Source: Pseudonocardia sp. ICBG1293
GTDB taxonomy: Bacteria > Actinomycetota > Actinomycetes > Mycobacteriales > Pseudonocardiaceae
DNA: 64,000 nucleotides
Assembly: GCF_020131355.1 (NCBI RefSeq)
Contig: NZ_JAHLEL010000008.1
Coordinates: 186,001 to 250,000 of the forward strand
Reading direction: 5' to 3'
The notes under the pieces were generated by a model. It was not told where the DNA came from. It saw only the letters and a list, made by a program, of their open reading frames with translations, and did not search any database. The number at the start of each line of letters is the position of its first letter. Within the stretch, counting starts at the first letter, position 1. Position numbers and translations under genes: made by a program. This document shows positions 39,654 to 48,262 of this stretch, in pieces.

Positions 39654-40496
39654 TCATGGACGTCGTGCAGGTCGGGCGTTCCAGCGGTGTGTGGTCCAGG
39701 CCTGCCGAATCAAGCTACGGAGTGTGACGATCGTGTCGGCGAGGTCGAAGAACGCGTCGACGACGATTTCTCGTCGTTCGTAGCAGCGCTGCAGCCGGTT
39801 GAAGCTGTTGTGCCAAGCGTTGGTCCGCTCGACGTGCCAGCGGCGGGTGGCCTGGATCGGCGCTTTCTCACCCTTGTGCGCGATCTCGCCGTGCAGGCCT
39901 CGTTCGGCCAGCGTGTCGCGGGTCTTGCCGGAGTCATAGCCGGCGTCGAGGTGCACGGTGATGTCGTCGGGCAGCGGGCCGAGAGCATCGAGGCGGTCGA
40001 GGGTGGGGCCCAGTAGCGGGGAGTCGTGCCGGTTGGCTCCGGCCAGGACTCGGCCCAGCGGGATGCCGTATCCCTCGACGAGCACCGAACGTTTCATACC
40101 CTGTTTGCGCCGGTCCACCGGCGACGGACCGGCGACCTCGCCGCCGCCGGGGGCCTTGGTGATGGCGCCATCGACGGCGATGTCGTGCAGCAGCAGACCG
40201 ACGATGCGGTCGTAGGCGTCCAGGACGATCCGACGCAGCTGGGCGAAGACCCCGAGCCTGATCCACTCGTCACGACGATCGCGGATGGTGGTCGCCGAGC
40301 AGGTGCTGTCAGCGATGCCCTCATACGAGCAGCCGAACCGCAGTACCTGCAGGAGCTTGTCGAACACGATCCGATCCGCGATCCGGCGGCGATGGCAGCC
40401 CAGCGGATGGGTGGGATCGAACTCGTCTCGATGAGGCAGCAGCGCGGTGAACTGGTCCCACAACGGCTCGGTCAGCCATGATGGCAGGGTGGGCAC
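39654..40496 (-). CDS. IS5-family transposase (IS5-B copy 1)
   Basis: 280 residues, identical to the other IS5-B transposases here. N-terminal DUF4096-type domain (WLTEPLWDQFTALLPHRDEF), catalytic Asp in AVDGAITKAP, Asp in ANRHDSPLL, and Glu in WHVERTNAWHNSFNRL. The C-terminal tail is basic. Distinct from the IS5-A transposase but sharing TTA target choice and the GAGGTCG terminal bases. The frame is intact, but the 5' flank is cut by the nested copy, so expression may depend on that copy. Confidence 0.95.
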   Translation of the reverse strand: MPTLPSWLTEPLWDQFTALLPHRDEFDPTHPLGCHRRRIADRIVFDKLLQVLRFGCSYEGIADSTCSATTIRDRRDEWIRLGVFAQLRRIVLDAYDRIVGLLLHDIAVDGAITKAPGGGEVAGPSPVDRRKQGMKRSVLVEGYGIPLGRVLAGANRHDSPLLGPTLDRLDALGPLPDDITVHLDAGYDSGKTRDTLAERGLHGEIAHKGEKAPIQATRRWHVERTNAWHNSFNRLQRCYERREIVVDAFFDLADTIVTLRSLIRQAWTTHRWNARPARRP

Positions 40497-40528
40497 GCGG
40501 CCTCCAGACGATCACGAAGCGTAGATAA

Positions 40529-41508
40529 GAGGTCGCGCGGATTGGTTGGTGATCATGGACGTCGTGCAGGTCGGGCGTTCCAGCGGTGTGTGGTCCAGGC
40601 CTGCCGAATCAAGCTACGGAGTGTGACGATCGTGTCGGCGAGGTCGAAGAACGCGTCGACGACGATTTCTCGTCGTTCGTAGCAGCGCTGCAGCCGGTTG
40701 AAGCTGTTGTGCCAAGCGTTGGTCCGCTCGACGTGCCAGCGGCGGGTGGCCTGGATCGGCGCTTTCTCACCCTTGTGCGCGATCTCGCCGTGCAGGCCTC
40801 GTTCGGCCAGCGTGTCGCGGGTCTTGCCGGAGTCATAGCCGGCGTCGAGGTGCACGGTGATGTCGTCGGGCAGCGGGCCGAGAGCATCGAGGCGGTCGAG
40901 GGTGGGGCCCAGTAGCGGGGAGTCGTGCCGGTTGGCTCCGGCCAGGACTCGGCCCAGCGGGATGCCGTATCCCTCGACGAGCACCGAACGTTTCATACCC
41001 TGTTTGCGCCGGTCCACCGGCGACGGACCGGCGACCTCGCCGCCGCCGGGGGCCTTGGTGATGGCGCCATCGACGGCGATGTCGTGCAGCAGCAGACCGA
41101 CGATGCGGTCGTAGGCGTCCAGGACGATCCGACGCAGCTGGGCGAAGACCCCGAGCCTGATCCACTCGTCACGACGATCGCGGATGGTGGTCGCCGAGCA
41201 GGTGCTGTCAGCGATGCCCTCATACGAGCAGCCGAACCGCAGTACCTGCAGGAGCTTGTCGAACACGATCCGATCCGCGATCCGGCGGCGATGGCAGCCC
41301 AGCGGATGGGTGGGATCGAACTCGTCTCGATGAGGCAGCAGCGCGGTGAACTGGTCCCACAACGGCTCGGTCAGCCATGATGGCAGGGTGGGCACGCGGC
41401 CTCCAGACGATCACGAAGCGTAGATAACTTCATGATCGGCAGGCCCGTACCCGCCCTCGCCCCCAGACACTCGACCGCGGCCAAGCTGTGACCAATCCGC
41501 GCGACCTC
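40529..41508 (-). mobile_element. IS5-B copy 2, nested in copy 1
   Basis: Complete 980-bp element with 18-bp perfect terminal repeats. Target duplication TAA at 40526-40528 and 41509-41511 lies inside copy 1. Same orientation as its host. Confidence 0.96.
40553..41395 (-). CDS. IS5-family transposase (IS5-B copy 2)
   Basis: 280-residue DDE transposase, identical in sequence to that of copy 1. This copy keeps the whole 113-bp 5' flank between its ATG and the end of the element, so it is a better candidate for an expressed source of transposase than copy 1. Confidence 0.95.
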   Translation of the reverse strand: MPTLPSWLTEPLWDQFTALLPHRDEFDPTHPLGCHRRRIADRIVFDKLLQVLRFGCSYEGIADSTCSATTIRDRRDEWIRLGVFAQLRRIVLDAYDRIVGLLLHDIAVDGAITKAPGGGEVAGPSPVDRRKQGMKRSVLVEGYGIPLGRVLAGANRHDSPLLGPTLDRLDALGPLPDDITVHLDAGYDSGKTRDTLAERGLHGEIAHKGEKAPIQATRRWHVERTNAWHNSFNRLQRCYERREIVVDAFFDLADTIVTLRSLIRQAWTTHRWNARPARRP

Positions 41509-41659
41509 TAACTTCATGATCGGCAGGCCCGTACCCGCCCTCGCCCCCAGACACTCGACCGCGGCCAAGCTGTGACCAATCCGCGCGACCTCTTAGACGT
41601 CGTTTCAGAAGTGGTGGGCCCGGTTCTGCCGGTGACGGCGGGGCTGGCAGCATCGGCTG

Positions 41660-42253
41660 ATGGTCGCGCCTCGTGTGTCTGAGAAGACGAAGATTTTCGA
41701 GTTGGAGATCGTCCTGACCGAGGTGGTGCCGGCGGTCCGGCGTCGGGTGCAGGTGCCGGGCGAGGTCGACTTGGCGGTGTTGCACGAGGTGGTGCAGTCA
41801 GTGATGGGCTGGACGAACTCTCATCTGCACGAGTTCGAGATCGTCGGGCGCCGCTACGGGATCCCAGACCCGGACTGGCCCGGACAGGATGTCGCCGACG
41901 AGACGAAAGAGAAGCTGTTTCGGCTGGTCAAGGCTGGTGACCGGTTCGGTTACGTCTACGACTTCGGTGACAACTGGGCCCACGAGATCACCGTCGAGGC
42001 GGTCGCGGCCGTCGAGCCGGGAGTGTGCTATCCGCGATGCGTCGCCGGGCAGGGGGCGTGCCCGCCCGAGGACGTCGGCGGGATCGGGGGGTATGAGGAC
42101 TTCCAGGCCGTGCTCGCCGACCCTGACCATCCCGACCGCGCCGAGCGCCTGGAGTGGGCGGGCGGGCCGTTCGACCCGCACCGCTTCGACCCTGACGAGG
42201 CCGACCGGGCCTTGGAGTGGCTGGCCTGGCGGCCGCTGGCCCCGACCTCGTAG
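41660..42253 (+). CDS. pRiA4b ORF-3-like passenger protein (IS5-A copy 2)
   Basis: 197 residues, identical to the protein at 848-1441, with an unbroken G6 run at the position that has lost a base in copy 4. It starts 64 bp inside the element and converges on the transposase gene, 31 bp from its stop, an arrangement kept in all copies. Conserved reading frames in three of four copies suggest selection or very recent spread. Confidence 0.85.
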   Translation: MVAPRVSEKTKIFELEIVLTEVVPAVRRRVQVPGEVDLAVLHEVVQSVMGWTNSHLHEFEIVGRRYGIPDPDWPGQDVADETKEKLFRLVKAGDRFGYVYDFGDNWAHEITVEAVAAVEPGVCYPRCVAGQGACPPEDVGGIGGYEDFQAVLADPDHPDRAERLEWAGGPFDPHRFDPDEADRALEWLAWRPLAPTS

Positions 42254-42284
42254 GCGAGTGCCTCAGCGAGGGCTGGGTCGACCA

Positions 42285-43130
42285 TCACTTCGGCTTCGGC
42301 TTCGGCTTGGTGAGGCGGCGGTGGCAGATCAGGGCGCAGGCCAGCGATAACAGCGCGGTGATCGTGGATTCGGCGCGGTCGTAGCGCAGCGCGAGGCGGC
42401 GGAAGTCCAGCAGCCAGGACATGGTGCGCTCGACGACCCAGCGGACCCGCCCGAGCCGGGTGGAGTCCTCGATCCCGCGCCGGGCGATCCGCACCCCGAT
42501 CCCACGCCCACTCAGGTAGCGGCGGCAGCGGGGATAGTCGTAGCCCTTGTCGGCGTGCACCTTGTCCGGCCGACGTCGCGGACGCCCCGGCTGTCCCGCC
42601 CGTTCGCGGACGCCGGGGTTGGTGTCCAGCAGCGGGGCGAGCATCCGACTGTCGTGGGTGTTCGCCCCGGTGACCAGCGCATGCAGCGGGAGCCCGCCTC
42701 GGTCGCAGAGCACGTGGTACTTGCTGCCCGCCTTCCCGCGATCGGTCGGCGAGGGCCCGGTGGCCTCGCCGCGGCGCTTGGCCCGCACGCTCACGCTGTC
42801 CACCGCCGCCCGCGACCAGTCCAGCAGGCCCTGCTGGGCGAGGCGGTCGAGCATCACCCGGTGCAGCTGGGCCCAGACCCCGGCCTGCTGCCACTGCCGT
42901 AGCCGCCGCCAGCAGGTCACTCCGGACCCACAGCCGAGCTCGGCGGGCAGCGCGTTCCAGCTGATCCCGGTCTTGAGCACGAACACGATCCCGGCCAGAG
43001 CGGCCCGATCCGGCACCCGCGGACGGCCTGTCCGTCCCCGCTTGTGCTTGCGCGGCTTGGGCAGCAGCGGCTCCACCAGCGCCCACAGCTCGTCGCTCAC
43101 CAATCGCTCGACACAAGATCGCCGCGCCAC
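42285..43130 (-). CDS. IS5-family transposase (IS5-A copy 2)
   Basis: 281 residues, ending KPKPKPK where copies 1, 3 and 4 end KPKPK. Otherwise it differs from the copy 3 protein only at one position (ANTHDS versus ANAHDS), next to the second catalytic Asp. That Thr variant is shared with copy 4, so copies 2 and 4 form one lineage and copies 1 and 3 another. Confidence 0.95.
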   Translation of the reverse strand: MARRSCVERLVSDELWALVEPLLPKPRKHKRGRTGRPRVPDRAALAGIVFVLKTGISWNALPAELGCGSGVTCWRRLRQWQQAGVWAQLHRVMLDRLAQQGLLDWSRAAVDSVSVRAKRRGEATGPSPTDRGKAGSKYHVLCDRGGLPLHALVTGANTHDSRMLAPLLDTNPGVRERAGQPGRPRRRPDKVHADKGYDYPRCRRYLSGRGIGVRIARRGIEDSTRLGRVRWVVERTMSWLLDFRRLALRYDRAESTITALLSLACALICHRRLTKPKPKPK

Positions 43131-43201
43131 GACCGGACATGATCAGCTACCAGCGCCGATCCACACAGGACCGACACGCCGACTTCTGAAACGACCTCTT
43201 A

Positions 43202-44181
43202 GAGGTCGCGCGGATTGGTTGGTGATCATGGACGTCGTGCAGGTCGGGCGTTCCAGCGGTGTGTGGTCCAGGCCTGCCGAATCAAGCTACGGAGTGTGAC
43301 GATCGTGTCGGCGAGGTCGAAGAACGCGTCGACGACGATTTCTCGTCGTTCGTAGCAGCGCTGCAGCCGGTTGAAGCTGTTGTGCCAAGCGTTGGTCCGC
43401 TCGACGTGCCAGCGGCGGGTGGCCTGGATCGGCGCTTTCTCACCCTTGTGCGCGATCTCGCCGTGCAGGCCTCGTTCGGCCAGCGTGTCGCGGGTCTTGC
43501 CGGAGTCATAGCCGGCGTCGAGGTGCACGGTGATGTCGTCGGGCAGCGGGCCGAGAGCATCGAGGCGGTCGAGGGTGGGGCCCAGTAGCGGGGAGTCGTG
43601 CCGGTTGGCTCCGGCCAGGACTCGGCCCAGCGGGATGCCGTATCCCTCGACGAGCACCGAACGTTTCATACCCTGTTTGCGCCGGTCCACCGGCGACGGA
43701 CCGGCGACCTCGCCGCCGCCGGGGGCCTTGGTGATGGCGCCATCGACGGCGATGTCGTGCAGCAGCAGACCGACGATGCGGTCGTAGGCGTCCAGGACGA
43801 TCCGACGCAACTGGGCGAAGACCCCGAGCCTGATCCACTCGTCACGACGATCGCGGATGGTGGTCGCCGAGCAGGTGCTGTCAGCGATGCCCTCATACGA
43901 GCAGCCGAACCGCAGTACCTGCAGGAGCTTGTCGAACACGATCCGATCCGCGATCCGGCGGCGATGGCAGCCCAGCGGATGGGTGGGATCGAACTCGTCT
44001 CGATGAGGCAGCAGCGCGGTGAACTGGTCCCACAACGGCTCGGTCAGCCATGATGGCAGGGTGGGCACGCGGCCTCCAGACGATCACGAAGCGTAGATAA
44101 CTTCATGATCGGCAGGCCCGTACCCGCCCTCGCCCCCAGACACTCGACCGCGGCCAAGCTGTGACCAATCCGCGCGACCTC
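43202..44181 (-). mobile_element. IS5-B copy 3
   Basis: Complete 980-bp element with 18-bp perfect ends between TTA at 43199-43201 and TTA at 44182-44184. It carries one silent or near-silent base change relative to copies 1, 2 and 4 (A for G at about 43810). Confidence 0.95.
43226..44068 (-). CDS. IS5-family transposase (IS5-B copy 3)
   Basis: 280 residues with the same protein sequence as the other IS5-B copies; the single base change is synonymous in this frame. Intact DDE residues as described for copy 1, and the whole upstream flank is present. Confidence 0.95.
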   Translation of the reverse strand: MPTLPSWLTEPLWDQFTALLPHRDEFDPTHPLGCHRRRIADRIVFDKLLQVLRFGCSYEGIADSTCSATTIRDRRDEWIRLGVFAQLRRIVLDAYDRIVGLLLHDIAVDGAITKAPGGGEVAGPSPVDRRKQGMKRSVLVEGYGIPLGRVLAGANRHDSPLLGPTLDRLDALGPLPDDITVHLDAGYDSGKTRDTLAERGLHGEIAHKGEKAPIQATRRWHVERTNAWHNSFNRLQRCYERREIVVDAFFDLADTIVTLRSLIRQAWTTHRWNARPARRP

Positions 44182-44184
44182 TTA

Positions 44185-44305
44185 GAGGTCGTTTCAGAAC
44201 GACTTGTCGAGTTTCCATTGACCCCTCGACGACAGATCAAACGGCAGGTCAGATAGCCGCTTGTCGTCTACAACAGACACGTCGACCTCGTTCTGAAATG
44301 ACCTC
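44185..44305. mobile_element. 121-bp MITE copy 1
   Basis: Non-coding, ends GAGGTCGTTTCAGAACGA and GAGGTCATTTCAGAACGA (18-bp inverted repeat, one mismatch), flanked by TTA. The outer 15 bases match the end of IS5-A. Identical to the copy at 54557-54677. Confidence 0.93.
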
Positions 44306-44308
44306 TTA

Positions 44309-44535
44309 TCCGCATAGGTGCCCAGCGGAATCGCCGCGCGCAGCGGGTCCGTCCACTCACCGCGTACCATCTGCGACTCGACCACGACCAGCCACTGCTC
44401 GGCGTCCCTCCTGCTCGGGAACGTCCGAGGAGCTGACCGCATCCGACCGTCCGGACCGTGGAAACGAGCCTGCCACCGCCCCGACGAGCGTTCACGGACG
44501 TTGCCGAAACGTCGGCGACCAGACTTGCCCGCCAC
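44309..44535 (-). pseudogene. AICE integrase, N-terminal fragment
   Basis: First 75 or so residues of the integrase: basic start (MAGKSGRRRFGNVRERSSGRWQ) and arm-type DNA-binding domain (RFHGPDGRMRSAPRTFPSRRDAEQWLVVVESQM), ending GTYAD where the IS array begins. The GTG start directly follows the xis stop codon (TAGGTG), so the two genes were co-translated. The frame runs 37 residues into the MITE before stopping at 44194. Confidence 0.92.
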
Positions 44536-44751
44536 CTACGCAACCCCGCCCAGGTTGCGCCGGATGCTGGCCACGGTGATCGCCTCAACCCGTCCGGCCC
44601 GCACGAAGTGCTCCAGGTCGACGACCGCAATCCGGACGTGGCTGCCGACCTTGTGGAAGGCGATACGTCGCTCGGCGACGAGGCGCCGGACGAACCGGAC
44701 CGAGGTGTTCAGGTACTCCGCCGCCTCGACGACGGTCAGGTATCCGCTCAC
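44536..44751 (-). CDS. excisionase (Xis), helix-turn-helix DNA-binding protein
   Basis: 71 residues. MerR-like helix-turn-helix (LTVVEAAEYLNTSVRFVRRLVAERRIAFHKVGSHVRIAVVDLEHFV) of the HTH_17/excisionase family. In AICEs it directs integrase toward excision. It sits between rep and int on the same strand; the gap to rep is 12 bp and the stop is contiguous with the int start codon. Intact, although its partner int is split. Confidence 0.92.
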   Translation of the reverse strand: MSGYLTVVEAAEYLNTSVRFVRRLVAERRIAFHKVGSHVRIAVVDLEHFVRAGRVEAITVASIRRNLGGVA

Positions 44752-44763
44752 AGCCGGGGCTCC

Positions 44764-46470
44764 TCACGCTGCCTGGTCGGTAGTTGCCGAACGTTCGCCG
44801 TCGAGTGGTGAATTACCAGTTGCCATCAACGCCGCGTCGTAGTCGGCGCGCCATCGTTGGCGTTGATGGATCGCGTGTAGCAGTAGCACGGGGCGGGGTG
44901 GGACGTCGTTGTCGCCGGGGCGGACGGGTTCCCAGTCGAAGGGGCCGTCATCGACCGGGTAGGCGGGTGTCACTCCGGCGTGGTCGAGGAGTTGTCGAAC
45001 GAACGCGCTCCGGTCGGCGCGGTGATCGGAGAGGGACTTGTTGGACCATTTACGCGACACGAGGACGCGGCGTCCGGCGATGCCGAGGTGTTCGGGCTTG
45101 TGCGCTTTGCCGGTGCAGTGACCGGGTGTCATCTCCGGGCGGGCGCCCTTCGGCTGAATGCCGTAGAGCAGCCAGATCGGGCAGCGCGGCGAACACGGTG
45201 TGATCGCCAGTTCGGCGGTGAGGCGGCGGGCGTGCTCGCGCTGGCGGGCGGTGGCCGACTCGTCGAGTCCAGCGGCGTGGCCGACGGACTTGGTCAAATA
45301 TTTGGTCAGGTAGCCGATATGGCGTCCGGCTTCTTCGGTGCCGCCGAGGATGCCTTTGACGTGGACCTGGGGGCCGAAGACCACGGTGTGGGCAGGGGTG
45401 GTCAGGGCCTCGGGGTCGGTGGCCTCGTCCCAGGTGGGCAGGGGCTCGCGTGTCTGCGGGTCGACGAAGGCTTTGCGGTGGTGGTCCCAGCGGGGGAGCT
45501 GGTCCCCGCTGTAGACGAGTTCGTCGTGGGGCGGCCACCAGACCTGGTGGTAGGTGGCGGCGGTGATCGCGCGCAGCTCCGTGCGGGGGATGGTGCCGCG
45601 GATCGCGGCGTGGAAGTGCGGCGCACCCCGTTTCTGCGGCTCGACGGTCCCGAAGTACTGCACGTCCCAACCCACACAGCGCCGCGTGTTCTGCCAGAAC
45701 CGATCCAGCAACTTCGGGAAGTGGATCGCATCCCGGGCAGCGCGGCGGTAGTCGTAGGTATCGGGGTCGAGGGCGGCGCCGTTGCCGTCGACACGCCCGT
45801 AGCTGTCGAGCGTGAGGGTGAGGAATGTGGAGGGCCGGTACTTGCCGCCGAACACCCGCCCGATCGTGCGGTCTTCGACTGGGCGGCGGGGAAGATTGGG
45901 GGCGTCTTGGCGACGGCGGGTGGTCCGGCGGACAGTCTGGGGTCGCGGGTCGAGCGGTGCCAACCGTCCCCGGACACCGAGGGCACGGAGTTCGGTGTCG
46001 ATGTCCTCGACGATCTCGCGGATCTCGTCACACTCGGCCTGGTCGTTCTCGGACAGGGCGGCGGTGTAGGCGGTGTGGAAGTCCGCGCGGGCGGCCATCA
46101 ACTCTTTCTGCGCGACGGTGGGGTCAGCGGGAGCAACGCTCGGTTCGTTCTCCAGGTGCCAGCCTTCGCGGCACTGGGTCATCCGCAATCGTCGGGCCTT
46201 GTCTGAGCACGGGCGGCACTGATCTTCCCGGGTCGACCCGCACGGGACGGGGACGACGTCGACCCGGCCGCTGCACTGGTCGATGCGCCGCATGGCCAGA
46301 GGGCGGACACACACCCCGTGGTCCTCGGCGAGCTGGACCGCGACGTCATCGGACAGGGCGAGCATCGCCTTCTGCGCCCGGGTGAGTGTGTCCTGATCGA
46401 CCGGCTCCCGCACCGTCACGCTGTCGGTCACGGTGTCGGCGCTGTCGGTGTGAGTGTCGGTGGTGGTCAT
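44764..46470 (-). CDS. RepSA-like rolling-circle replication initiator
   Basis: 568 residues. Cys-rich part near 80-100 (CGSTREDQCRPCSDKARRLRMTQC) likely binds zinc; the HUH-type metal motif is in GAPHFHAAIRG at about 275 and the nucleophile Tyr pair in YLTKYLTKS at about 375. Matches the RepSA family of pSAM2-type elements, which nick the element's own origin for replication after excision. Start overlaps the traB stop by ATGA. Intact. A second copy is absent from the right module. Confidence 0.9.
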   Translation of the reverse strand: MTTTDTHTDSADTVTDSVTVREPVDQDTLTRAQKAMLALSDDVAVQLAEDHGVCVRPLAMRRIDQCSGRVDVVPVPCGSTREDQCRPCSDKARRLRMTQCREGWHLENEPSVAPADPTVAQKELMAARADFHTAYTAALSENDQAECDEIREIVEDIDTELRALGVRGRLAPLDPRPQTVRRTTRRRQDAPNLPRRPVEDRTIGRVFGGKYRPSTFLTLTLDSYGRVDGNGAALDPDTYDYRRAARDAIHFPKLLDRFWQNTRRCVGWDVQYFGTVEPQKRGAPHFHAAIRGTIPRTELRAITAATYHQVWWPPHDELVYSGDQLPRWDHHRKAFVDPQTREPLPTWDEATDPEALTTPAHTVVFGPQVHVKGILGGTEEAGRHIGYLTKYLTKSVGHAAGLDESATARQREHARRLTAELAITPCSPRCPIWLLYGIQPKGARPEMTPGHCTGKAHKPEHLGIAGRRVLVSRKWSNKSLSDHRADRSAFVRQLLDHAGVTPAYPVDDGPFDWEPVRPGDNDVPPRPVLLLHAIHQRQRWRADYDAALMATGNSPLDGERSATTDQAA

Positions 46471-48068
46471 GCGGCATCCCCGATCTCGCGGTGGTTGACG
46501 GTCGGGTCGGGGAGGGCCAGGACCGGCGCCACCCCGGTGGTCGGGGAAGTGCGGGTGACGGTGTGGGTGACGAAGGCTTCCAGGTCTTTGACTGCGCCGT
46601 CAGACACCCACCCGGCCCGGATACGGAGGGGTTCGCGGATGCCGTCGCCGAACAGGTAACCGACCCCTGCCTCGTCTTCGCCGATCCGGTTCGCCCACGC
46701 ACCCCGGTCGTAGGCGTGATCACCGAGGACCATCGACACATGAGACTTCGACACCACGCGCAGGCAGACCCGGCGGGGGAACAGCTCCCGCACCGGCACG
46801 GTGTCCTTCGTCGGCTCCTGCACATAGCCGCGCACGGTGTAGCCCAACGCCCGACCCTGGGTGGTCAACAGGGCGACGCGGTCGGTGATCGCCTCGCGGG
46901 TCTTGCGGTCCCCGCCGTAACGCAGCAGCGCACCGATCTCGTCGAACTCCACGATCTCCAACGGAGTCTCGGCCGTGACCGGAACGAGGCGGGTCGCCCC
47001 AGCATGAGCGCGCTTGCGGGCCTCCATCCCCTCGATGAGGTCATCGAGGAGGGCGAGGGCGTCCTTGGAGGTGACGGCGTAGCGGTGGAACACTCCGCGC
47101 CCGTAGGCCAGCTCCATGCCCTTGGGGTCGATCCCGTTGACCCGGACCAGACCGTCACGGATCGCCGGGGCCACCGACACCAGCGGCGCCCACATCAACG
47201 AGCCTTTCCCCGCACCGGTCGCCCCCGCAGCTAGGGTGTGTCCGCCGATCAACGACTGGTGCCAGTCGGTGCCGTACTCGGTACGACCCGACCACACCCG
47301 CGACAGATCAATCGCCGACCCGTCCAGGTCGGACAGGGTGTCCAGGCCTGGGGCGCGGACGATCCCGGCCAGCAGGTTGCGGCGCTGGAAATCGATCGAC
47401 ACCACATTCGGGGACAACTCCCGGACCTGGCACCGCCGCACTCCGCGTGCGACCGCGAGGGCGCGGGTGGCGGTGTCGAACTCTTCCGGGGTCTGCCCGG
47501 GCACCAGCCGGAGGCGGACCTCGTCCCACGACGGCCCCGACCGCACCCCCAGAATCCGGGGAAGCTGATCAGCCACCGGCCGTGACCGCGACACCGTTGG
47601 GATACGGCGCAACGGATTCACCGCCATGACCGTCGTCCCCACCCGGTCGGGGACTGTCAGGTTGCAGGAGCGCAGCCAGCGCGGCATCCGAGGCGCATAC
47701 AGCGCCCAGCGCAGCCACCACCCCCGAAGACGACGCCCGGCGTGACGATCGAACGACAGCATCGATGTCCACCGCCACACTCCCAACACGGCGGCGACCG
47801 TCGCGATGGTGATCACGAGTGAGGGCCACCCGAGCAGCGAGCACCACACCACAGCGACCGCAGCGGTGATCGTGGTGCGCCAATGCCTGACCACCCACAC
47901 CACGAGGATCACCGTGGCCTTGCCCGCCAGCCAGACGGTGACGAACACGATCGCGATCGTCGCCGCGCCTTCGGCGATGCGGCCGAGGAACTGCCCCAGC
48001 CAATGCAGACCGGCGAGCACCAGCACCGTCGCCAGACCGGCAACAACGAGAGACCCTGTCGTGCTCAT
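46467..48068 (-). CDS. TraB-like FtsK/SpoIIIE DNA translocase of the AICE (copy 1)
   Basis: 533 residues from ATG at 48068. Three to four membrane segments in the first 110 residues (GSLVVAGLATVLVLAGLHWLG; GAATIAIVFVTVWLAG; VILVVWVVRHW; WPSLVITIATVAAVLGVW), then the motor domain with Walker A AAGATGAGKGSLMWAP at about 275 and Walker B VEFDEIGALLRYGG. Such a protein alone transfers double-stranded DNA between hyphae. Complete, unlike its paralogue at 54681-56035. TGA of the upstream small gene overlaps the start. Confidence 0.92.
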   Translation of the reverse strand: MSTTGSLVVAGLATVLVLAGLHWLGQFLGRIAEGAATIAIVFVTVWLAGKATVILVVWVVRHWRTTITAAVAVVWCSLLGWPSLVITIATVAAVLGVWRWTSMLSFDRHAGRRLRGWWLRWALYAPRMPRWLRSCNLTVPDRVGTTVMAVNPLRRIPTVSRSRPVADQLPRILGVRSGPSWDEVRLRLVPGQTPEEFDTATRALAVARGVRRCQVRELSPNVVSIDFQRRNLLAGIVRAPGLDTLSDLDGSAIDLSRVWSGRTEYGTDWHQSLIGGHTLAAGATGAGKGSLMWAPLVSVAPAIRDGLVRVNGIDPKGMELAYGRGVFHRYAVTSKDALALLDDLIEGMEARKRAHAGATRLVPVTAETPLEIVEFDEIGALLRYGGDRKTREAITDRVALLTTQGRALGYTVRGYVQEPTKDTVPVRELFPRRVCLRVVSKSHVSMVLGDHAYDRGAWANRIGEDEAGVGYLFGDGIREPLRIRAGWVSDGAVKDLEAFVTHTVTRTSPTTGVAPVLALPDPTVNHREIGDAA

Positions 48069-48262
48069 CACCGGTCTCCGCGCTGTTCCGGGGAACGACG
48101 CGGCCCTACGACGACGGGTACGGGAACCAACACGAGCTGCCCACGATGATCACCACACCGCCGCACGCCCTCACCAGAGGTCTCGCTCAGCGGGATCAGG
48201 CACACCTCGCACCACACCGTGTCCTCCCCGGTAACGACACCGGTGGTCGTGTCGGGGCTCAT
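48068..48262 (-). CDS. small Cys-rich protein, CxxC type (copy 1)
   Basis: 64 residues. Start ATG overlaps the WhiB-like stop (ATGA). Core VWCEVCLIPLSETSGEGVRRCGDHRGQ has a C-x2-C followed by C-x2-H, likely a small zinc site. The paralogue at 56032-56235 keeps the same four ligands, so the protein is real despite its size. Function unknown; it is always between the WhiB-like and traB genes. Confidence 0.75.
   Translation of the reverse strand: MSPDTTTGVVTGEDTVWCEVCLIPLSETSGEGVRRCGDHRGQLVLVPVPVVVGPRRSPEQRGDR

Larger units (their letters stand above)
39630..41592 (-). mobile_element. IS5-B copy 1, interrupted by IS5-B copy 2
   Basis: 980-bp element made of 39630-40528 and 41512-41592 after removing the nested copy and its duplicated TAA. 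Inverted ends GAGGTCGCGCGGATTGGT, 18 bp perfect. The nested copy sits 30 bp upstream of the transposase start codon, so it separates the gene from its own promoter region. Confidence 0.95.
41596..43198 (-). mobile_element. IS5-A copy 2
   Basis: Complete, 1,603 bp, with ends GACGTCGTTTCAGAAG and GAGGTCGTTTCAGAAG. Flanked by TTA on both sides. Six bases longer than copy 3 because of one extra CTTCGG unit at the end of the transposase gene. Confidence 0.95.
39627..44308. mobile_element. insertion-sequence array 1, inside the integrase gene
   Basis: Order, each item separated only by TTA or TAA: TTA, IS5-B copy 1 (with IS5-B copy 2 nested in it), TTA, IS5-A copy 2, TTA, IS5-B copy 3, TTA, MITE copy 1, TTA. 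The outer TTA pair (39627-39629 and 44306-44308) is the target duplication in int. Total about 4.7 kb. Confidence 0.95.

Noticed and set aside
42028..43140. Alternate long frames over IS5-A (for example 370 codons)
   Set aside because: They run in other frames over the transposase and passenger genes and have Ala/Arg/Gly-rich shadow composition.
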